Below, piece after piece: positions 46,198-62,046 of a stretch of 64,000 nt of DNA. Under the pieces are notes generated by a model. That model worked only from the letters and a program-made list of their open reading frames with translations, was not told the DNA's origin and did no database searches. Origin of the DNA: Cacajao melanocephalus (lineage: Eukaryota; Chordata; Mammalia; Primates; Pitheciidae); contig CAUYLG010071805.1 in NCBI GenBank assembly GCA_963573385.1, positions 1 to 64,000 of the forward strand, read 5' to 3'. Both the position numbers and the translations under genes were made by a program. Each line of letters opens with the position of its first letter. Position 1 is the stretch's first letter.

Positions 46198-46967
46198 CTT
46201 TTTACTTTTTTGTTGTTGTTGCTATTTGGTCTTTATTTCATAATCATAAACTTAACTGCAATCCAGCTAGGCATGGAAGGGAACAAGGAAAACACGGAAC
46301 CCAAAGGGAACTGCAGTGAGAGCACAGATTCTAGGATACAAATGGGGTGGAGGGGTGCTCTCCTGAGCTACAGACGGAATGGTCTGGTGGTTAAGATAAA
46401 ACGTAAGTCAAACTTATTAGAGCTGTCCATAGTCAGCAATGATAATCTTCTTGCTGGTCTTGCCATTCCTGGACCCAAAGTGCTCCATGGCATCTACAAT
46501 ACTCATGTCTTCTTTCACCTTGCCAAAGACCACATGCTTGCCATCCAATCACTCAGTCTTGGCAGTGCAGATGAAAAACTGGGAACCGTTTGTGTAGGGT
46601 CCAGCATTTGCCATGGACAAGATGCCAGGACCTGTATGCTTTAGGATGAAGTTCTCATCATCAAGTTTCTCCCCACAGATGGACTTGCCACCAGTACCAT
46701 TATGGCATATGAAGTCACCACCCTGACACATAAACCCTGGAATAATTCTGTGAAAGCAGGAACCCTTATAACCAAATCTTTTCCAGTGCTCAGAGCACAA
46801 AAGTTTTCTGCTGTCTTTGGAATTTTGTCTGCAAACAGCTCAAAGGAGATGCGGCCCAAGGGCTCACCGTTGACGGCAATGTCAAAGAACACAGTGGGGT
46901 TGACCGTGGCTGATACTACAAGGCTCCAGGCGGCGGCGGCATCTGCAAAGCCGCCTTTTTACTTTTT
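46198..46967 (-). pseudogene. Processed PPIA (cyclophilin A) retrocopy, dead
   Basis: The minus strand carries an intronless cyclophilin A cDNA copy with its 5' UTR, whole coding length (46907 to 46414) and 3' UTR with an AATAAA-type end. PPIA peptides are plain: [28 protein letters not shown] and FFICTAKTE. It is disabled by a lost start codon (ATG to ACG at 46907-46905), a 4-base deletion after the codons for LSTG and a stop replacing the tryptophan after AKTE. The flanking copies cctttttacttttt at 46197-46210 and 46954-46967 are the target duplication. PPIA is a peptidyl-prolyl isomerase and a frequent source of retrocopies in primates. It sits in the sense orientation relative to PARG. 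Confidence 0.95.
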
Positions 46968-49435
46968 AAAACTCTTTATTCTGAAATAATTATACATTCA
47001 CAGGATGTTACAAAAATACTACAGAGGTACAGTATACTTCTCACCCAGTTCTCTAAATGGTTATATTTTAGATTACTATAACACACTAAAAATCAGGAAT
47101 ACCAGTACAATGTGTGTGTATCATTCTATGCCATTTTATCACATGCACATTTGTGGAACTGCCACCAAAATCAAGATACAGAACTATTTCACTACAACAA
47201 AGATCTTGTACCACCCATTTATAGTCACACTCAGCTTCCTTCCTCTCACTATTCAACACCTAGCAACCACTAATTTGTTTTCCATCTCAAAAATTTTGCC
47301 ATGTTACATAAATGGAAACATATGAGTCCTTTGAAATTGACTTTTTAAAAACACATCTTAATGCCCTTCAGAGCCATTCAAGTTATTACAAGTATCAATA
47401 GCTCATTCCTTCTCATTACTAAGTAGTATTCCATGGTATGAATATAACAATTTGTCTAGCAATTCATCTACTGAGAGGCACTTTGGTTGTTTTCAGTTTT
47501 GTACTATTATAAATAAAGCTACCTTTTACTCTCAACTCACCTACATTGTTGTCTGAAATTATTTCCTGTCAACAGCACACTGTGTCATCTTTAAAACTCA
47601 CTCTGTCTTTTAATAGATGAATTTAGGTCATTTATGTTTAATGTAGTCTTTGACATGTTGAAACTTAAATCTGTTATTTCATTTTATTTCTTTTATCTGT
47701 TTTCTTTTCCCTTCCTCCTTATGGGTTACTTAAACATTGTTTAAAATTCCATTTTTGTTTATCTAAAATGTTTTTGATTGCATCTCTTTGAAGAGATTTT
47801 TTTTTTAAAGTGGCTGCTGAAGCACTGCATTACATATAACTTATCAATATTTACTGGTGTCAACATTTCACCAGTTCCAGTAAAGCATCTTCCTTTAAGT
47901 TCCTTTACCCTTCTCCATTTATAATATAAATGTCTTCAATATTTCTTCTACATACATTTATAACTACACTAGACTTTTACAACTGAAAACAGTGAAAAAA
48001 GTCAAACACAATTTACAACATTCAAAAAAGTTTTTAAAAAGTTTATGTACTATATTTTTACACTTTATGTTGTTCTTTCTTCTTTCCTTATGTTTACTAT
48101 TCCTTTCTTTCATAATTTCTTTCCTGTTTCAGGAAATTTCTTTAGACATTATTTTACGGTAGGTCCACTGATGACAAGTTCTCTTTTCCTTTACCTGAGA
48201 ACATCATGGTTTTCCCTTCCTTTCTGTTTGAACTATATATGTTAACTAGATACGGAATTCTGGGTTGACAGTTCTTTCCTTAGTCCTCAAAATTTTCTGC
48301 CACTTCTTTCTGGCCTCCATGTTTGCTGATGAGAAATCCACTGTCATTGAAACTGTTTTTCTGTACAGGTATTGTGTCATTTTTCTGTTGCTGTTTCAAG
48401 ATTTTTTCTTTGCCTTTGGTTTTAAGAAATGTGACTATAGTATGTCTTGGCATGAATTTCTTTGGGTTTATCCCACTTAAGGTTCAGTCAGCTTCCTGAA
48501 ACCACAGATTCATGACTTTTGCCAAGTTTTCAGCCATTTTTTTTTTGAATTTTTTTCAGTCCCACCCTATTTCCCCTCTCTTTCTGTCCACATGATGACA
48601 CAAATGTATCTGAACTCTGGGTTTTGATTTTCATCTATTTTCTCACTGCTGATCAGACTGAGTAATTTTTCTTAACTTTTCCACCAAGTTCACCAATTCC
48701 ATTCTCTGTCACCCCCATTCTAAATTAAACCTGTCTATTCCATTTTAAAAATTAAGTTATTATATTTTTCAGTTCTAAAATTTTCATTAGGTTTCTTTTG
48801 ATAGTTTTTTTTTCTTTTCTAGGATTTTCTATTTTTTCATTTGTTTCAAGCATGTTTATAATTGCTCAGCCTTCTTGTGATGGCTACTTTAAAATCATCA
48901 TCAGATAATTCTAACATTTGTGTTCTCTTGGGGTTTGTGTCTATCGATGTTCATGTTTCATTTCAGTTGAGATTTTCCTGATTCTTTTCTGGTTATGAGT
49001 GGCTTTATATTGAAATCTGGATATATGGGATACTATGAATGTTTGTATCTTGTTTAAATCTTCAGCCACAGCAGGCCTTCTGGGACACTGTGCCAGCAGG
49101 AGAATGGGACAGCTACTTCATTACTAGCAACTGAGGGTAAAAATTCATGTTCCCCAGTCAGCCTTTAGTACCCAAAGTGGAAAGTGGAGGAGGTACCTTG
49201 ATAGTGCTGGGTTGGGGTAAGAGTTCAAGCACCCCATTAGTTCTTTAGTGGTATTACCTTGGCACCATGTACACTCCTAGGGTCCTATAGTCCCTAGCTG
49301 GTCAGTGGTCTTCTACCTTTCAGAGTCTTATGTTTGTTTTACATACAAGGTCCTGTGTTTTTTGCTGTACTTAGTGGGAAGGACAGAGAGAAGTGCCTAT
49401 TCAAACATGTTAAATCTGAAGATATTAAACCTTAA
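46968..49435 (-). mobile_element. Old L1 (L1M/HAL1-type) remnant, minus strand
   Basis: Antisense L1 wording runs through the stretch: 'gtagtattccatggtatgaa', 'ctaagtagtattcc' and 'aaataaagctacc' from the 3' side, then 'gaaatccactgtcattgaaa' and 'tctggcctccatgtttgctg'. Towards 49 kb come 'tctaacatttgtgttctctt' and 'gaaatctggatatatggg', typical of L1M or HAL1 5' parts. No open frame is preserved. Confidence 0.72.
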
Positions 49436-49440
49436 GTGTC

Positions 49441-49671
49441 TTAACAGGCTGACACATCTTCTTTGGGTACCCATCTTTGTCTTTTCAAACTGACACGAGT
49501 GGCCGCTGTGGTGCTCTGCTGACAAGCTTTACAATATTGCTTATTTATCTGATGAAGCATTATTGCACTATGCTTCTTCACAACTGTCAACACTCCAGAC
49601 CTATGTCTAATGCTGCTTTGGAAACACATAAGATAACCTACAAACGTCATTTGAGAACATAAGCAACTCAA
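49441..49671 (-). other. Unexplained 76-codon open frame
   Basis: On the minus strand an ATG at 49671 opens 76 codons ending TGT TAA, with a basic, unrecognised peptide (CQQSTTAATRVSLKRQRWVP near its end). It follows the L1M remnant and is followed by unassigned DNA. I recognise no family, no splice context and no promoter. It could be a piece of an old retrocopy or repeat, or chance. Confidence 0.3.
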
Positions 49672-49999
49672 CTACTATTTGAGATGGAATGCATAATCTA
49701 AAATGTCACCATGACTTTATAACCTGTACAATGCAAACTGGGATGCAAGTAGGGAAAACTTATTTTAAAATGTACATCATTTCTTAACTTCAAGAAAAGC
49801 AAGAGCCATTGGCCAAATATTCTATAACAATTAAAGAAAAATAAACATATTACTTATTATGATGATAATAATGGTTATAAGGAAGGTAAGCATTTACGTG
49901 ATGGTAAAAAAGAAAGCTGTATTAAATTCTCTCACAAGTAAAACCCTGCCCTCTACTGGATAGTCTGCATAGACAATTACATGCAGCAAATGTCTTGAT

Positions 50000-50036
<37 letters not shown>

Positions 50037-51091
50037 CAACTTTTTATTCTAGTCCCATATATATATGTATTATATATATATAATATATATATAATATATA
50101 TATTATATATATATTATATATATATATTATATATAATATATATATATATATAGAACTGATGCAGTAAACTTCAAAATTATACTGCTATTTGCCTGTCTCC
50201 TCTCTTTAGATTACAGATCTGTTCATTCACTCGACTGGATGGTAAATAAATACCTGAGAAACTATTATGTGCCAGGATTTGTGCCAGAAGATGACAAAAC
50301 AGTAAACAGTAACAGATGTGGTCACTGACCTCATGCATCTCATGGCACAAAGTCCTATCCTGTCCCTGTGACCCTCAATACATCAGCCCTAACCTTGGAG
50401 GACAGTAATAACTGCAACCTCATCATAATGACTGTGAAGAGGCTATTTTTTTTTCTTCTCTCAATAAATAGAAACATGGTCAAGCTACTAAAATAAAGAA
50501 ACTAAATGTTCCAAACATCAAAACATTATAAATTATTTAAATATCTACAAACATACAAATAGAAAAGAGATATTTACTTATTTCTTCTTTATTTGAATAC
50601 CTGATTAACTACATACATCTGTTAAATGTACTCTAATATTTATAAAAGACATATTTATGTATGACTAAGTACCATACCTGACATATGGAAGGTACTAAAT
50701 ATTGACTACTCAACTTTGAATTAATAAGTGAAATTTGTAGCTCACAAAATGAGAAAACCAGTGTTATTTCAATAAAAGAAAATATTTCTACAGATCTTTT
50801 TCAAACAATTCAGAGCAAACAGCTTTTAAAAAGTAATCAATCACAAATTAATGAATATAAGAAATACCACAAGCTGCTCCGTTTTCTCCATTGGTCTAAA
50901 CCTAGTTAGATCCTAATAAAATTGTGAAAAGTTACTAACAATTCTCTTTAATAAATCAAAATTTATATGAAAAGTCTAGGACATGAAACTTTAATAGACA
51001 ATTTTTCAATAAGAAGTACACCACTCCAAAACCTAAATAGCAAAAAGGAAATATCCTCATAATCCTATGTTCCTCATATATAAATATATAT
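49672..51091. repeat. Unassigned DNA with (TG)n and a large (TA)n palindromic run
   Basis: A TG repeat lies at 50004-50033 and a 90-base TA-rich run at 50058-50152, built of TATATA and AATATAT units and able to pair with itself. The rest is AT-rich and unassigned. Confidence 0.75.
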
Positions 51092-51726
<635 letters not shown>

Positions 51727-51778
51727 CCTATTTTATTTTTGTATACATCTGAAATGCTCCTTAAAAAAAAAATGTCCT

Positions 51779-51845
51779 GGCCAGGCCTGGTGGGTCAATG
51801 CCTGTAATCCCAACACTTTGGGAGGTCGAGGTGGGCAGATGACCT
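51779..51845 (+). mobile_element. Alu 5' fragment
   Basis: Only the first 67 bases of an Alu are present, from 'ggccaggcctggtgggtc' to 'gaggtgggcagatgac'. The 3' part is missing and there is no tail. Confidence 0.85.
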
Positions 51846-52577
51846 ATATTCCTAATATTAATATAACCAATATTTACATCTAAATTTCTTTTTCCTCTTA
51901 CATAGGTGCATTTATCAGTTGAAATTACGTTGCTCAAACAATTTAGTATATTTTTCTCATCTAATATAAAAAAGGCATTTTTTACATCACTAAAGGCAAA
52001 ATGTTTTTTTAAATGTCATGTATTTTCACTGAAGAAAGTTTATGTAAACAAAAAATAAAGAAATATTACCCATAAACCTACTGCCAAGCTATCCTCTTTT
52101 CGGACATAAACTAATGCATATTTCCTTCCCAAACTTTTTCTGAAAACTTAGGTATGTGTGCATATAAACATATAGTTTTTGTTACGTTAATTTTCAAAAT
52201 ATTATACTTTTCTGCAACTTGTTTTTGCCTTAAGAGAAAGCCCAAAAAGTCTTTCCATATTATACAATGATAAATGCTACACAGTATTCCAGTGTAGAGA
52301 TGTGCAATAATTTTTGTAATCATTCCCCATTAATAACCATTTTCCCAACATTATAAAAACTTTCAAAAATACAGCAAGTTAAAATAACTATATACTGAAC
52401 ACCCAAATACTATTTAATTTCTATGATTAACATTTTATATTTGCTTTTGTCATGTTGTCATCTGTCTATTCTTCTAACCATCTATCAATGCATTTTTTTA
52501 ATGCATTTGGAGGTAAGTTACAGGCATCAGTAAACTCCACCCCATCACTTCAGCTTGCATATCAACAACTAGGGTTC

Positions 52578-52716
52578 AGGCCGGGCATGGTGGCTCATGC
52601 CCATAATCCCAGCACTTTAGGAGGCCAAAGCAGGTTGATCACTTGAGGTCAGGAGTTCAAGACTAGCCTGGGCAAAATGGTAAAACTCCATCTCTACTAA
52701 AAATACAAAAATTATT
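52578..52716 (+). mobile_element. Alu left-monomer fragment, plus strand
   Basis: The left monomer is present from 'ggccgggcatggtggctcat' to 'ctactaaaaatacaaaaatt', and the right monomer is missing. Confidence 0.88.
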
Positions 52717-53295
52717 TTATTGTATGATTACATCACAATTTGTTATTCATTCTCTGTTGATAGATACCTCGGCTGTTCCCAGGTTTTGGCGATTATAAGC
52801 TGCTATAAACATTCTTCTATAAATCCTTTTATGTGCATATATTTTCATTTCTCATAGGTAGGTACAGAAAGAGTCAAACTAATGGGTAATACAGTAAATA
52901 TATGTTTAGTTTTCTAAAAAACAGCCAGACCTTTTTCCAACATTGTAGTACATTTTAAACTCTCAACAACAAAATATGAGAGCTGCAATTACTCCATATC
53001 TCTACCTGCATTTGGTCTTTTAAATTTTAGCCTTTCTAGTGCCCGCAGGCTAATTAATATCTTACTCTAGTTATAACTGGTATTTCTCCAGTGACAAATG
53101 ATATCAAGCATTTTTTAATGTGCTTTTTGGCCATTTGTATACCTTCCTTTGTGAAATGTCTTCTAAACTCTTGCTCATTTTCTAATAAGGTTGGCTGTCA
53201 TTTTATTTTTCAATTGTGGTTCTTTATATATTCCAGATCTATGTCCCTTGTCAGATAAAGATTGTGCAAATATTTCTCCCTGTCTTAAAATTTAT

Positions 53296-53799
53296 TTATT
53301 TCTATTTATTTATCTGAGACAGGATCTCACTGTGTCACCAAAGCTAGATTATAGTGATGCAATCACAACTCACTGCAGTTTTGACCTCCTGGGCATCGAT
53401 CCTCCTATCTTCAGCCACCCAAGTAGCTGGGACTACAGGTGTGCACCATGTCTGGCTAATTTTTGGATTTTTAATAGAAACCGGGTTTTGCCATATTGCC
53501 CAGGCTGGTCTCAAACTGCTGGGCTCAAGCAATGCATCTGCCTCAGCCTCCCAAAGTGCTGAGATTACAGGTGTGAGGCACCACACCTGGTCTCCAAGTG
53601 ATCCTTCCACCTCCGCCTCCCAAGTAGCTGGGACCACCGGCATGTGCCACCATGCTCAGCTAATTAAAAAAACTTTTGTTTGTAGAGACAGGATCTCTCT
53701 ATGTTGTCCAGGCTGGTCTTGAACTCCTGGGCCCAAGCGATCCCTCTGCCTCGAACTCCCAAAATGCTGGGATAAAGACATGAGCCACTGAGCCTGGCA
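53296..53799 (-). mobile_element. Old Alu with a partial second copy, minus strand
   Basis: One J-type Alu reads 53311-53592. Directly after it a second partial Alu (53593-53799) begins at 'ccaagtgatccttccacctc' and repeats the right-monomer order. Confidence 0.85.
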
Positions 53800-54193
53800 T
53801 TCCTGTCTTTAGCTTGCCTATTTTCCCAATGTCCTTTCATCACAAGTATTTATGAATTTTTTCTTTTATAGCTAATGTTTCCCATGTCCTAGGAAATCTT
53901 TGTCCACTCCTAAGCTACAATGATGTCTTCTTCTAGAAGCATTATAGTTTTTGCTTTTACAGTTAGAATTTAGAATTATTTTCTATGTATAGTGTGTGGG
54001 AAGGGGTGATCTTTTTTTTAAGCCCACATGGAAATCCAGTTTCACCAGCACCATTTGTTGAAAAGATGTTTCTTTTCCCTTGTATTGCTTTGGCACCTTT
54101 GTTGAAAAATCAAATGACTGTATAAACATAGGTCTGTTTCTGGGTTTACTACTTGGTTCCATTGATCAACTTGACTGTTATGTCAGTATCACA

Positions 54194-54648
54194 CTGTATT
54201 TGTTTCTTTGAGCTGCTGTGACAGAGAACCACAAACCAGGTGGCTTAAAACAACAAAAATTTATTATCTCACAGTTCTGGAGACTAGAAATCTGAAATCA
54301 AGTTGTTGGTAATAGCATGCTCCCTATGAAGGCTCTAAGGAAGAATGCTTCCTGGCCTCTTTCCAGCTTATGGTGGCTTCTGACAATCCTTGGGGTTCCA
54401 TGACATTCAGATACATCACTCCAGTCTCTAATTCCATCATCATATAAGCTTTTTCCCTCAGTGTCTTTGTCTCTGTGTCCTTTCCTTCTCACATAAGGAT
54501 ACCAGTCATTGATTTAAGGTACACCATAATCCTGTGTAGCCTCATCTTAACTAGTTGCATCTATAAAGACTGTATTTCCAAATAAAGCCACATCCTGAGA
54601 GTCCAGGTGGACATGAATTTTGGGGGACACTATTCAACTCACTACACA
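54194..54648 (-). mobile_element. MLT1A-type (MaLR) solo LTR, minus strand, inside L1M
   Basis: Read on the minus strand it has the MLT1A order: 'tgtagtgagttgaatagtgt', 'aaattcatgtccacctgg', 'ggaaatacagtctttataga', 'agtctccagaactgtgag' and 'gttgttttaagccacc'. The L1M text on the two sides joins up (gtatcacac then tgtcttggttac) with a short duplication at the insertion point. Confidence 0.88.
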
Positions 54649-55370
54649 TACTGTCTTGGTTACTGTTGTCTTATTGTAAGCAACCAAAACAATGTGAGTC
54701 TGCAAACTCTGCCCTTCTTATTTACAATTTCTTTGTAAATAAGGGTCCTTTGTGTTTCCACATAAATTTTAGGAATCGGATTTGCATTTTCTACAAAAAG
54801 CCTGCTTGGTGTTATGACTGGAACTGCACATAGGGAGAACTGACATCTTAACCACACTGAGCCATCCAGTCCATGAGCATAGTATATATTCTATTATTTC
54901 GGTTTTCTTCAATTTCTCTCAGCAATGTTTTACGGTCTTCAAGGCACTAGTCTTACACATTCTTTGTTAAATTTATTTCTAAGTATTTTATGTTTTTTAA
55001 TGCCACTTTTGATGAAATTTTAAAAATTTCATTTACTGTATATAAAAATATGATGATTTTTGTATACTGACCTTATGTCTTGCTAAACAAATTAGTTAAA
55101 TATATTAGTTCTAATAGTTATTTTCTAGGTTCCTTGGGTTTTTCTGCATAAACAAACACTGTCAACTGCAAAAAGAAACAGTTTTACTTCTTTCTTTCTG
55201 ACTTTCAAACATTTTATTTCTTTTCTTCCCTTACTGCATTGGCTAGGATTTCTACTTCAAAGTTAATAAGAATAAAGAGAGTGGGTATTCTTGCTTTTTC
55301 CCCAATCTTTGGGAAGAGCATTTCACATTTCACCATGAAGCATTATTTTAGCAGGTTTTTCATAGATATT

Positions 55371-55661
55371 CTTTTTTTTGAGACAGAGTCTCACCCTGTC
55401 ACCCAGGTTGGAGTGCAATGGCATGATCTCAGCTCACTGCAACCTCCACCTCCTAGGTTCAAGCAATTTTCTGCCTCAGCCTCCCAGGTAGCTGGGACTA
55501 CAGGTGCACACTACCATGCCCAGCTAATTTTTGTAGTTTTAGTAGAGATGGGGTTTCACTATGTTGGCCAGGCTGGTCTCAAACTCCTGACCTCAGGTGA
55601 TCTGCCCGCCTCAGTCTCCCAAAGTGTTAGGATTACAAGTGTGAACCACCACACCCAGACT
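55371..55661 (-). mobile_element. Alu, full length, minus strand, inside L1M
   Basis: An inverted Alu from 'ttttttttgagacagagtct' to 'aaccaccacacccaga'. Confidence 0.92.
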
Positions 55662-56164
55662 GTTAATAGTTCTTTACTCTGAATGGTTACTAAATTTTGT
55701 CAAGTGCTTATTCCACATCTATCAAAATAATCATATGGCTTTTAAAATATAAATCCAATCCTGAATTTCTGAGATAAACGCTGCTTAGTAATGATGTATT
55801 ATCCTTGTTACATATTTCTGGATTTCACTTGCTAATATTTTATAAAATCTTTGTCACATACTAGTATCAGAGGTATGCTGGCTTTATAAATGAGTGGGAA
55901 AATGCTGCCTACTCCTCTCTTCTCTGAGTTCTGTCAACTTAGTATTGTATCTTCCTTAAATGGTTGAGAGAATTGATCAGTGAAAACATCTTGGCCTACA
56001 CAGTAACCAATGTTTAATTGGGCATATTTTACTAGGTACTAATGCTTTGTCTCTCATATATGTTAAAATAGTCTACCTTGACTGTCATGAAACCACTAGT
56101 TTTATTATTTTTATTTTCTAATATCTAGAATAGTATACTTGAGTCCCTTTTTCAGTTTTATCTT

Positions 56165-56700
56165 TATCCTTTCTGTCACTCATGTGCTATTCTCCAGTGA
56201 CACTTAACTATTTGCACCTCCCTAATGTACCATACTGACTTCATCATATACTATGATCAAATCACAACCTTTTAAACCTATTTTCTCATTTATAAAATGA
56301 AAATATCTTGCAGAGATGTGGTCAGAACTATAAGCTTCTCAACAAATAACAGCCAATATCATGATGATGATGATGATGATGATACACATATTTTACTCTC
56401 TGTCTTGTTTAACATTTTACTACCATTAAACCACAAATTATGCTTCAGGACTTAGTTTACATCTCCTTGGGAAGCCTTCACTGATTGCCTGACTGCCTCT
56501 TACTCTATGACTCTAGAGCTAAATGCACATACTTGCATTCAAACACTTACTGCAGTTACTATAATTATTTATCTGCATTTTTGTCCTCTAATCTGTGAAA
56601 CACAAAAAAAGCAGAGATTTTATTTTAAACATCTTGTGACCCCCTGTACCAAGCATAGTATTTAGTGCTCATTATTTGCTGAATAAAGAGTTGATAAAGC
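56165..56700 (+). mobile_element. L2 fragment with a GAT repeat
   Basis: L2 3' wording: 'gggaagccttcactgattgc', 'aagcagagattttatt' and the end 'gtttgctgaataaa'-like motif at 56678. A short (ATG)n run lies at 56360-56383. Confidence 0.75.
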
Positions 56701-56802
56701 CAAAAACATTGCATTTAATCTTCAAAGTCTCCTTGCATAGAAAGGATAAGGACATCTAGAGAGACTAAAGCTCCAAGAAACAAAGCAATTTGCCCACATT
56801 CA

Positions 56803-57118
<316 letters not shown>

Positions 57119-57489
57119 ACATCAGGACTAGGTTCACAAGAAAGGGTATAAAAGTACCGGCCAAGAAACTAGAAGACTAGTTATAGTTCCAGATCTGCAT
57201 TTTCTCTCTGTAGTAACCACAGAAAAATCTCTAAATTCTTTATTTCCTCACCCATAATAAGGATAATTGTACTATAACTTTAACTTACAGAGTTATGAAA
57301 GCTCTCAGATATAATAGTGTTTTATAAACTCTAAAGCTCCATATACAAATGCAAAGTATTAATATCTAATGGGCCAGTAATTCACAAACTTTCTAGAGTC
57401 TCCTTCTTCTTTTATCACCCCCATATCAATTAACTGCCAAGTCCTATATTGATTGATCCGGCAGGATCTCACATATTAATTACCTCAAC
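57119..57489. other. Unassigned
   Basis: No recognised repeat or exon. Confidence 0.4.
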
Positions 57490-58130
57490 TTAATCACTAG
57501 TAAACTACCCTCAGCCCCTCATCCAGTCTCATCAAGATTACTAGAACAATCTAACTGCTGCCCTGCTGATAGCCCATCTTCAGTTTCTGCCCAAGTATAC
57601 TCTGGTGTGCTTCTGCTCCACTTCAAAGCTTTGAATGGCTTTTTGCTGCCTTTTCAATACAGAACAAATCCCTTGAAGTAACAGTCAAGCTCCCTTATCC
57701 TAGATGCTTATCTAGTCTCATTCAGCACATATATAACATACACACACACCAACTCTACCTTCTGTGCCTCCTACATAATAGGAAACTCAGAAATTCACTA
57801 CTCTATATTATCTACTTGTGCTGCTACAGATAAAATCCTGGAATATCTTTCCTCCTTAACTCCAAAACTTATCCAACCTTTTGATCTTGCTCAAACAATA
57901 GTTTGCTTCAAGTCTATCCAAATTTCCTCTCCAGCTAAAAAGTAATTCTCCCTCTTGTAATTTATTTGCAGGTTTTTTCACAAGACACTTAAGACATTCT
58001 ACTTTCTGTTGCTATTTATGAACATGCCTTCTAGCCCTTACTAGACGCTCCTTTAAGACAAGATTTATGATTGATTCACCATTCCTACAACAGTGATGCT
58101 CATATGTAACACTGTCAATAAAAATATTTT
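57490..58130 (+). mobile_element. L2-like remnant
   Basis: The order and wording ('aatctaactgctgccctgct', 'tcaaagctttgaatggcttt', 'gcttcaagtctatccaaatt') are like a diverged L2 3' region. Confidence 0.6.
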
Positions 58131-60477
<2,347 letters not shown>

Positions 60478-60950
60478 TAAGTAATTTTTAAGATAGTTCA
60501 ATGACAGCTTAGCACACTCACAGCACTATTTTTAAAATGTGCCATGCAAATCAAATAACGTCCATACATACATATTACACTGCTTAATTCTTAATTTAAT
60601 TATTAAATTATCCAGTATGAAATAATAATATTATAGTCTGAACTTCACTCTTATTAAGGATGAAACAAAACTAATTTTCCTAAAAGGCTGGAGGACACTC
60701 CCTGGAAGTTCATTCTTTGGAGAAAGAATAAAAATGCAAATACATTAGTAGTTAAAACAAATGCTATTACAATGAAAAAATCTTTTTAAAAAATTGGACA
60801 AGTTCTACTCAACAACTCTACGTAACATCCAATCTAAAAAAATTCAAAATGCAGTCAGAGAATGTTGAGAAATCTCAGAAGTTCCCTGTGAGCAGGTTTC
60901 CCTGTAGAAAGAATGTCCGACGCAGAAGGAACCTTAGGGATGACCTAGTA
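60478..60950. other. Unassigned AT-rich DNA
   Basis: No recognised repeat or exon. Confidence 0.4.
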
Positions 60951-61142
60951 CATTGCTATCCAATCTAACTTTCTTCAGTGATGAAAATGTTCTGTATCTG
61001 TGCTTTCCAGGATGGCAGCTATCAGCCACATGTAGCATTTGAAATGTGGCTACTGTGACTGAAGAACTGAATTTTAAATTTTATTTCATTTTAACTAATT
61101 TCAATTTAAATAGCCATATGTGGATAGTAGCTATTGTTTGGA
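60951..61142 (+). mobile_element. MER33 (hAT-type DNA transposon remnant)
   Basis: The wording 'gaaaatgttctgtatctgtg', 'gaactgaattttaaatttta' and 'agccatatgtggatagtagc' follows MER33 from end to end. The terminal 'agtagctattgtttggac' and opening 'ttgctatccaatctaact' are its imperfect inverted ends. Confidence 0.85.
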
Positions 61143-61763
61143 CTCCATAGATGTAGTCTTTCTTTCTATACCACTCCAATGAAATAGGCACCAGGGCAAC
61201 TGAAAGAAGATTCAGGGGTTTCAGACATATGTAGATACAACTACAGATGACTAAATTTGCAGCTTTTTGTTTAGAGGTTTTAATATACATCTAATTTTAT
61301 TCAACTGCATCAGGCTACTTTTGGTAACCCCAATTCATTTTAAAAGAAGGATGAAAATGGTCAAATATTCCTCTTGAAATAATTTTGGTTTCATAGCCTA
61401 TATAAAAATGAAGGCATATGAGGACTGATGTGGCACATAGTTACATCACATAAAACATTAAGAGGTCAGGTTCAATTTATCATCTCGGGCATTCTTGTAC
61501 ATAGGAAATTAAAGAGGTAAATGAGCCCCTGAAGTGTGAACTTACAGAGCTCAGAAATCCAATAAAGAGAATAAATAGCCTCTCTCTTCTGCTGACTTCT
61601 AGTCATATGTACTTACTTAGTCCAAACATATTGAACACCCACTTTGCCTAGGACATTAGATTGAGCACTGTGAAAAATAAACACCAAGACAAATAATACA
61701 AGGTGTCTGTCCTCTAGAAACTTACTACATTTTAGCATAAAAATGTTACACAACGACTCTAAA
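61143..61763. other. Unassigned
   Basis: No recognised repeat or exon. Confidence 0.4.
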
Positions 61764-62046
61764 GCCTGGGCACAGTGGTTCATGCCTGTAATCTCAGCAC
61801 TTTGGGAGGCCAAAGAGGGAGGATTGCTTAAGGCCAGGAGTTTAAGACCAGCCTAGGCAACATAAAAAAATTTTTATGTCTACAAAAAAAAAATTTTTAA
61901 CTAGGTAGGTGTGGTGGTATACACCTGCAGTCCCAGCTACTCTGGAAGCTGAGGTGGGAGGATCGCTTAAGCCTAGGAATTTGAGGTTACAACGAGCCAT
62001 GATTATGTCACTGCACTTCAGCCTGTGGGGACAGAGCAAAACAGTC
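61764..62046 (+). mobile_element. Alu (J-type), plus strand
   Basis: An old Alu from 'gcctgggcacagtggttcat' to 'gacagagcaaaac', with a short tail. Confidence 0.88.

Larger units (their letters stand above)
52080..56150 (-). mobile_element. Long L1M remnant, minus strand, broken by other insertions
   Basis: Antisense ORF2 wording of an old L1 runs across 4 kb: 'ccatttgtataccttccttt', 'gtcccttgtcagataaagat', 'ccagcaccatttgttgaaaa', 'cttggttccattgatc' and 'ttctaagtattttatg'. It is interrupted by an Alu fragment (52578-52716), an old Alu pair (53296-53799), an MLT1A LTR (54194-54648) and an Alu (55371-55661). All frames are closed. Two partly overlapping 3' portions (52.2-52.4 and 52.7-52.85 kb) suggest that more than one L1M copy contributes. 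Confidence 0.78.

Noticed and set aside
46549..46892. Two overlapping cyclophilin-like open frames
   Set aside because: They are one PPIA retrocopy broken by a 4-base deletion, a lost start codon and an internal stop, so not a working gene.
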